64,000 nucleotides of DNA, taken from contig JARLJR010000070.1 in the NCBI GenBank assembly GCA_031291095.1, positions 1-64,000 of the forward strand, given 5' to 3'. Shown here piece by piece: positions 62,419-64,000 of the stretch (within the stretch, counting starts at the first letter, position 1; the number at the start of each line of letters is the position of its first letter). Source of the stretch: Legionella sp. (GTDB lineage: Bacteria > Pseudomonadota > Gammaproteobacteria > Legionellales > Legionellaceae). The notes beneath the pieces are model-generated. The model was not told the DNA's origin, searched no databases, and saw only the letters and a list, made by a program, of their open reading frames with translations. The position numbers and the translations under genes were made by a program.

Positions 62419-64000
62419 TCATAATTTAGTTAATTCAATAATTTGCTGGTAATAACTATTATATTTATCTGATTCAAGTGAAGAATAATTTAAATTTTTC
62501 AATAAGCTAGTTAGCTGCATAAAAAAATTACGTGCCGCTATCTTTTCTTCAAATTCATATTCTTTATTAATAATATCAAGAAGCAAATTAAACAATTGTT
62601 GTTGTCGAGCTATGGGAACTGATACATCAATGGGATCATAGGCATCCTGCTGCAAATAAACCATGTCCAGCATAAGTGATTTTTGGTAGGTTACGAAGTC
62701 CTCCATTGTAATCCCTTCCTCTCCAGTTACCTGCATCATATTAAAAATATCCTGCCCTTGATGTAATAATTTCGTTGCTTGATTCACGTGACTCGCCCAG
62801 CTTGGTTCTAGATTTTTAACAAACCAGGGGTTTAATTGTTCGAAATAACGCGACCAAGAAATTAAAGGATCCACTGCAGGGTAAAATCGCTTATAGGCAC
62901 GATCATAGCTTAGACCAAGAAAGGTTTTGACCGAACTTAATGTTGATTGAGTTACCGGTTCCTCGAAATTTCCTCCTGCAGGAGATACTGTGCCAACAAT
63001 AGTTAAGCTGCCTAAAGAGTTATCCGAGGACTCAATAATACCAGCCCTTTCATATAATCCGCGAATACTACTGTCTAAATAGGCAGGAAATCCTTCTTCT
63101 CCTGGAATTTCCTCCATACGTCCTGATGTCTCGCGCATTGCCTGAGCCCAGCGAGAAGTTGAGTCGGCAATGAGCAATACATTAAAGCCCATTTGCCGAT
63201 AGTACTCACCCAATGTAATTCCCGTATAAATCGATGCTTCACGAGCAGCAACTGGCATTGAAGAGGTATTGCAGATAATAATTGTTCTATCCATTAGAGT
63301 TCCACCAGAATGTGGATCAACTAATTTGGGAAATTCGGTTATGGTTTCTACAACCTCACCCGCGCGCTCACCACAAGCGACAATAATGACTACGTCAACA
63401 TCTGAATATCTGGCAATTAAGTTTTGTAATACCGTTTTACCTGCCCCGAAAGGCCCAGGAATACACGCTGTTCCACCACGTGCGATGGGGAAAAAAGTAT
63501 CGACCATCCTTAATGTCGTAATAAGTGGTTCTGTGGGATAATGGCGTTGCGCAAGATTATTTGCCATCAATTGTTGCGCAAGGGAAAAACGAACGGGCCA
63601 TTTTTGTATCATGCTTATTTCATGCGCATTACCCTGTTGATCAACCAATCGTGCAATGTGTGTTTCTGCGGTAAAAGTACCTTGTTGTATCCAGTCCACT
63701 TTGATCTCCTGCCCTAGATCAAATGGAACCATAATCTTATGAGTTAATCGTCCTTCTTGTACTGTCCCTAACACACTACCTGCATGAACGACATCCCCCG
63801 CCTGAACACCTGCAGTAAAAACCCATTTTTTATTCAAATCAATCGCTTGCTCTCTCACTCCACGAGGCAAAAAGTATCCATATTTATTAGAAAAATTAAG
63901 TAAGGGATTTTGTAAGCCATCATAAATCATGCCTAATAAACCAGGTCCTAAATCAACGGAGAGTTGTTCCCCTGTTTGCTCAACTTTATCACCTATTGCA
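62419..64000 (-). CDS. V/A-type ATPase catalytic subunit A (5' end beyond the window)
   Basis: At least 526 residues are visible; the frame stays open to the right edge (reading GEQLSVDLGPGLLGMIYDGLQ), so the start lies outside. Markers of the V/A-type A subunit, not of F-type beta: the P-loop GPFGAGKT (159-166 counted from the Met at 63930), the bulge domain before it, GERAGEVVETITEFP and RWAQAMRETSGRMEEIPGEEGFPAYL. The C-terminal part is intact and ends at 62419. Such ATPases are known in a few bacteria (Chlamydia, spirochaetes, enterococci) and are unusual in gammaproteobacteria, which rely on F-type enzymes. The other subunits would be expected outside the window. It ends 227 nt from the tRNA pair. 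Confidence 0.92.
   Translation of the reverse strand, partial: AIGDKVEQTGEQLSVDLGPGLLGMIYDGLQNPLLNFSNKYGYFLPRGVREQAIDLNKKWVFTAGVQAGDVVHAGSVLGTVQEGRLTHKIMVPFDLGQEIKVDWIQQGTFTAETHIARLVDQQGNAHEISMIQKWPVRFSLAQQLMANNLAQRHYPTEPLITTLRMVDTFFPIARGGTACIPGPFGAGKTVLQNLIARYSDVDVVIIVACGERAGEVVETITEFPKLVDPHSGGTLMDRTIIICNTSSMPVAAREASIYTGITLGEYYRQMGFNVLLIADSTSRWAQAMRETSGRMEEIPGEEGFPAYLDSSIRGLYERAGIIESSDNSLGSLTIVGTVSPAGGNFEEPVTQSTLSSVKTFLGLSYDRAYKRFYPAVDPLISWSRYFEQLNPWFVKNLEPSWASHVNQATKLLHQGQDIFNMMQVTGEEGITMEDFVTYQKSLMLDMVYLQQDAYDPIDVSVPIARQQQLFNLLLDIINKEYEFEEKIAARNFFMQLTSLLKNLNYSSLESDKYNSYYQQIIELTKL

Overview
The window reads as chromosome from a Legionella-type gammaproteobacterium. It is AT-rich, with conserved gammaproteobacterial housekeeping operons (der-bamB-yfgM-hisS-rodZ-pilF, ruvB-ybgC-tolQRAB, rpsF-rpsR-rplI, sdhE/ygfX/ygfZ). 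Single genes without recognisable housekeeping function, several resembling type IV (Dot/Icm) effectors, sit between them. The species cannot be fixed from sequence alone. I see no insertion sequence, phage, integrase or CRISPR array.

Layout. 1-9 kb: hemJ and a TerC protein, a TPR-like orphan, a large protein with a SopB/SidF-type CX5R phosphoinositide-phosphatase motif, then pcnB (apparently with a non-AUG start), folK and a universal stress protein. 9-17 kb: the leftward der-bamB-yfgM-hisS-rodZ-pilF block, rlmN and ndk. 17-22 kb: an orphan coiled-coil-like gene, miaE, a tandemly duplicated accessory gene that carries broken copies of its two neighbours, then lpxH and minC. 22-29 kb: fadD, a CoA-type NUDIX hydrolase, pabB and a three-gene E1alpha/E1beta/E2 2-oxoacid dehydrogenase operon. 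29-34 kb: accessory genes, namely a small secreted protein, a 27-residue-repeat protein and two paralogous membrane proteins with a J-domain-like segment. 34-41 kb: an S1/P1 nuclease, tolBARQ, ybgC, ruvB, a membrane protein and an ECF sigma factor. 41-45 kb: a protein resembling OspF/SpvC phosphothreonine lyases, then ygfX, sdhE and ygfZ. 45-53 kb: giant NAD-glutamate dehydrogenase, succinate-semialdehyde dehydrogenase, phosphatidylcholine synthase and two small envelope proteins. 53-58 kb: an effector-like protein with a Cys-His-Asp pattern, the rplI/rpsR/rpsF operon, a divergent CsrA paralogue and a PAP2-type lipid enzyme. 58-64 kb: the fadJ/fadI-like beta-oxidation pair, tRNA-Ser and tRNA-Arg behind one strong promoter, and the 3' part of a V/A-type ATPase subunit A gene running off the window.

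How it fits together. Fatty-acid activation (fadD) and beta-oxidation (fadJ/fadI), glutamate catabolism (GDH, succinate-semialdehyde dehydrogenase) and the E1/E2 complex suit an amino-acid and lipid-consuming intracellular bacterium. Phosphatidylcholine synthase and the candidate host-directed enzymes (phosphoinositide phosphatase, phosphothreonine lyase, cysteine hydrolase) suit life in a eukaryotic cell. Intergenic gaps repeatedly hold small dispersed inverted repeats of several families, mostly just after genes or between convergent ones.

The observations most worth following are the OspF/SpvC-like protein (41525-43183), the Cys-His-Asp protein (53556-54992), the duplication with gene fossils and a 4-bp junction microhomology (18518-20912), the non-AUG pcnB start (about 6503), the divergent CsrA (57319-57516) and the V-type ATPase next to the tRNA pair.
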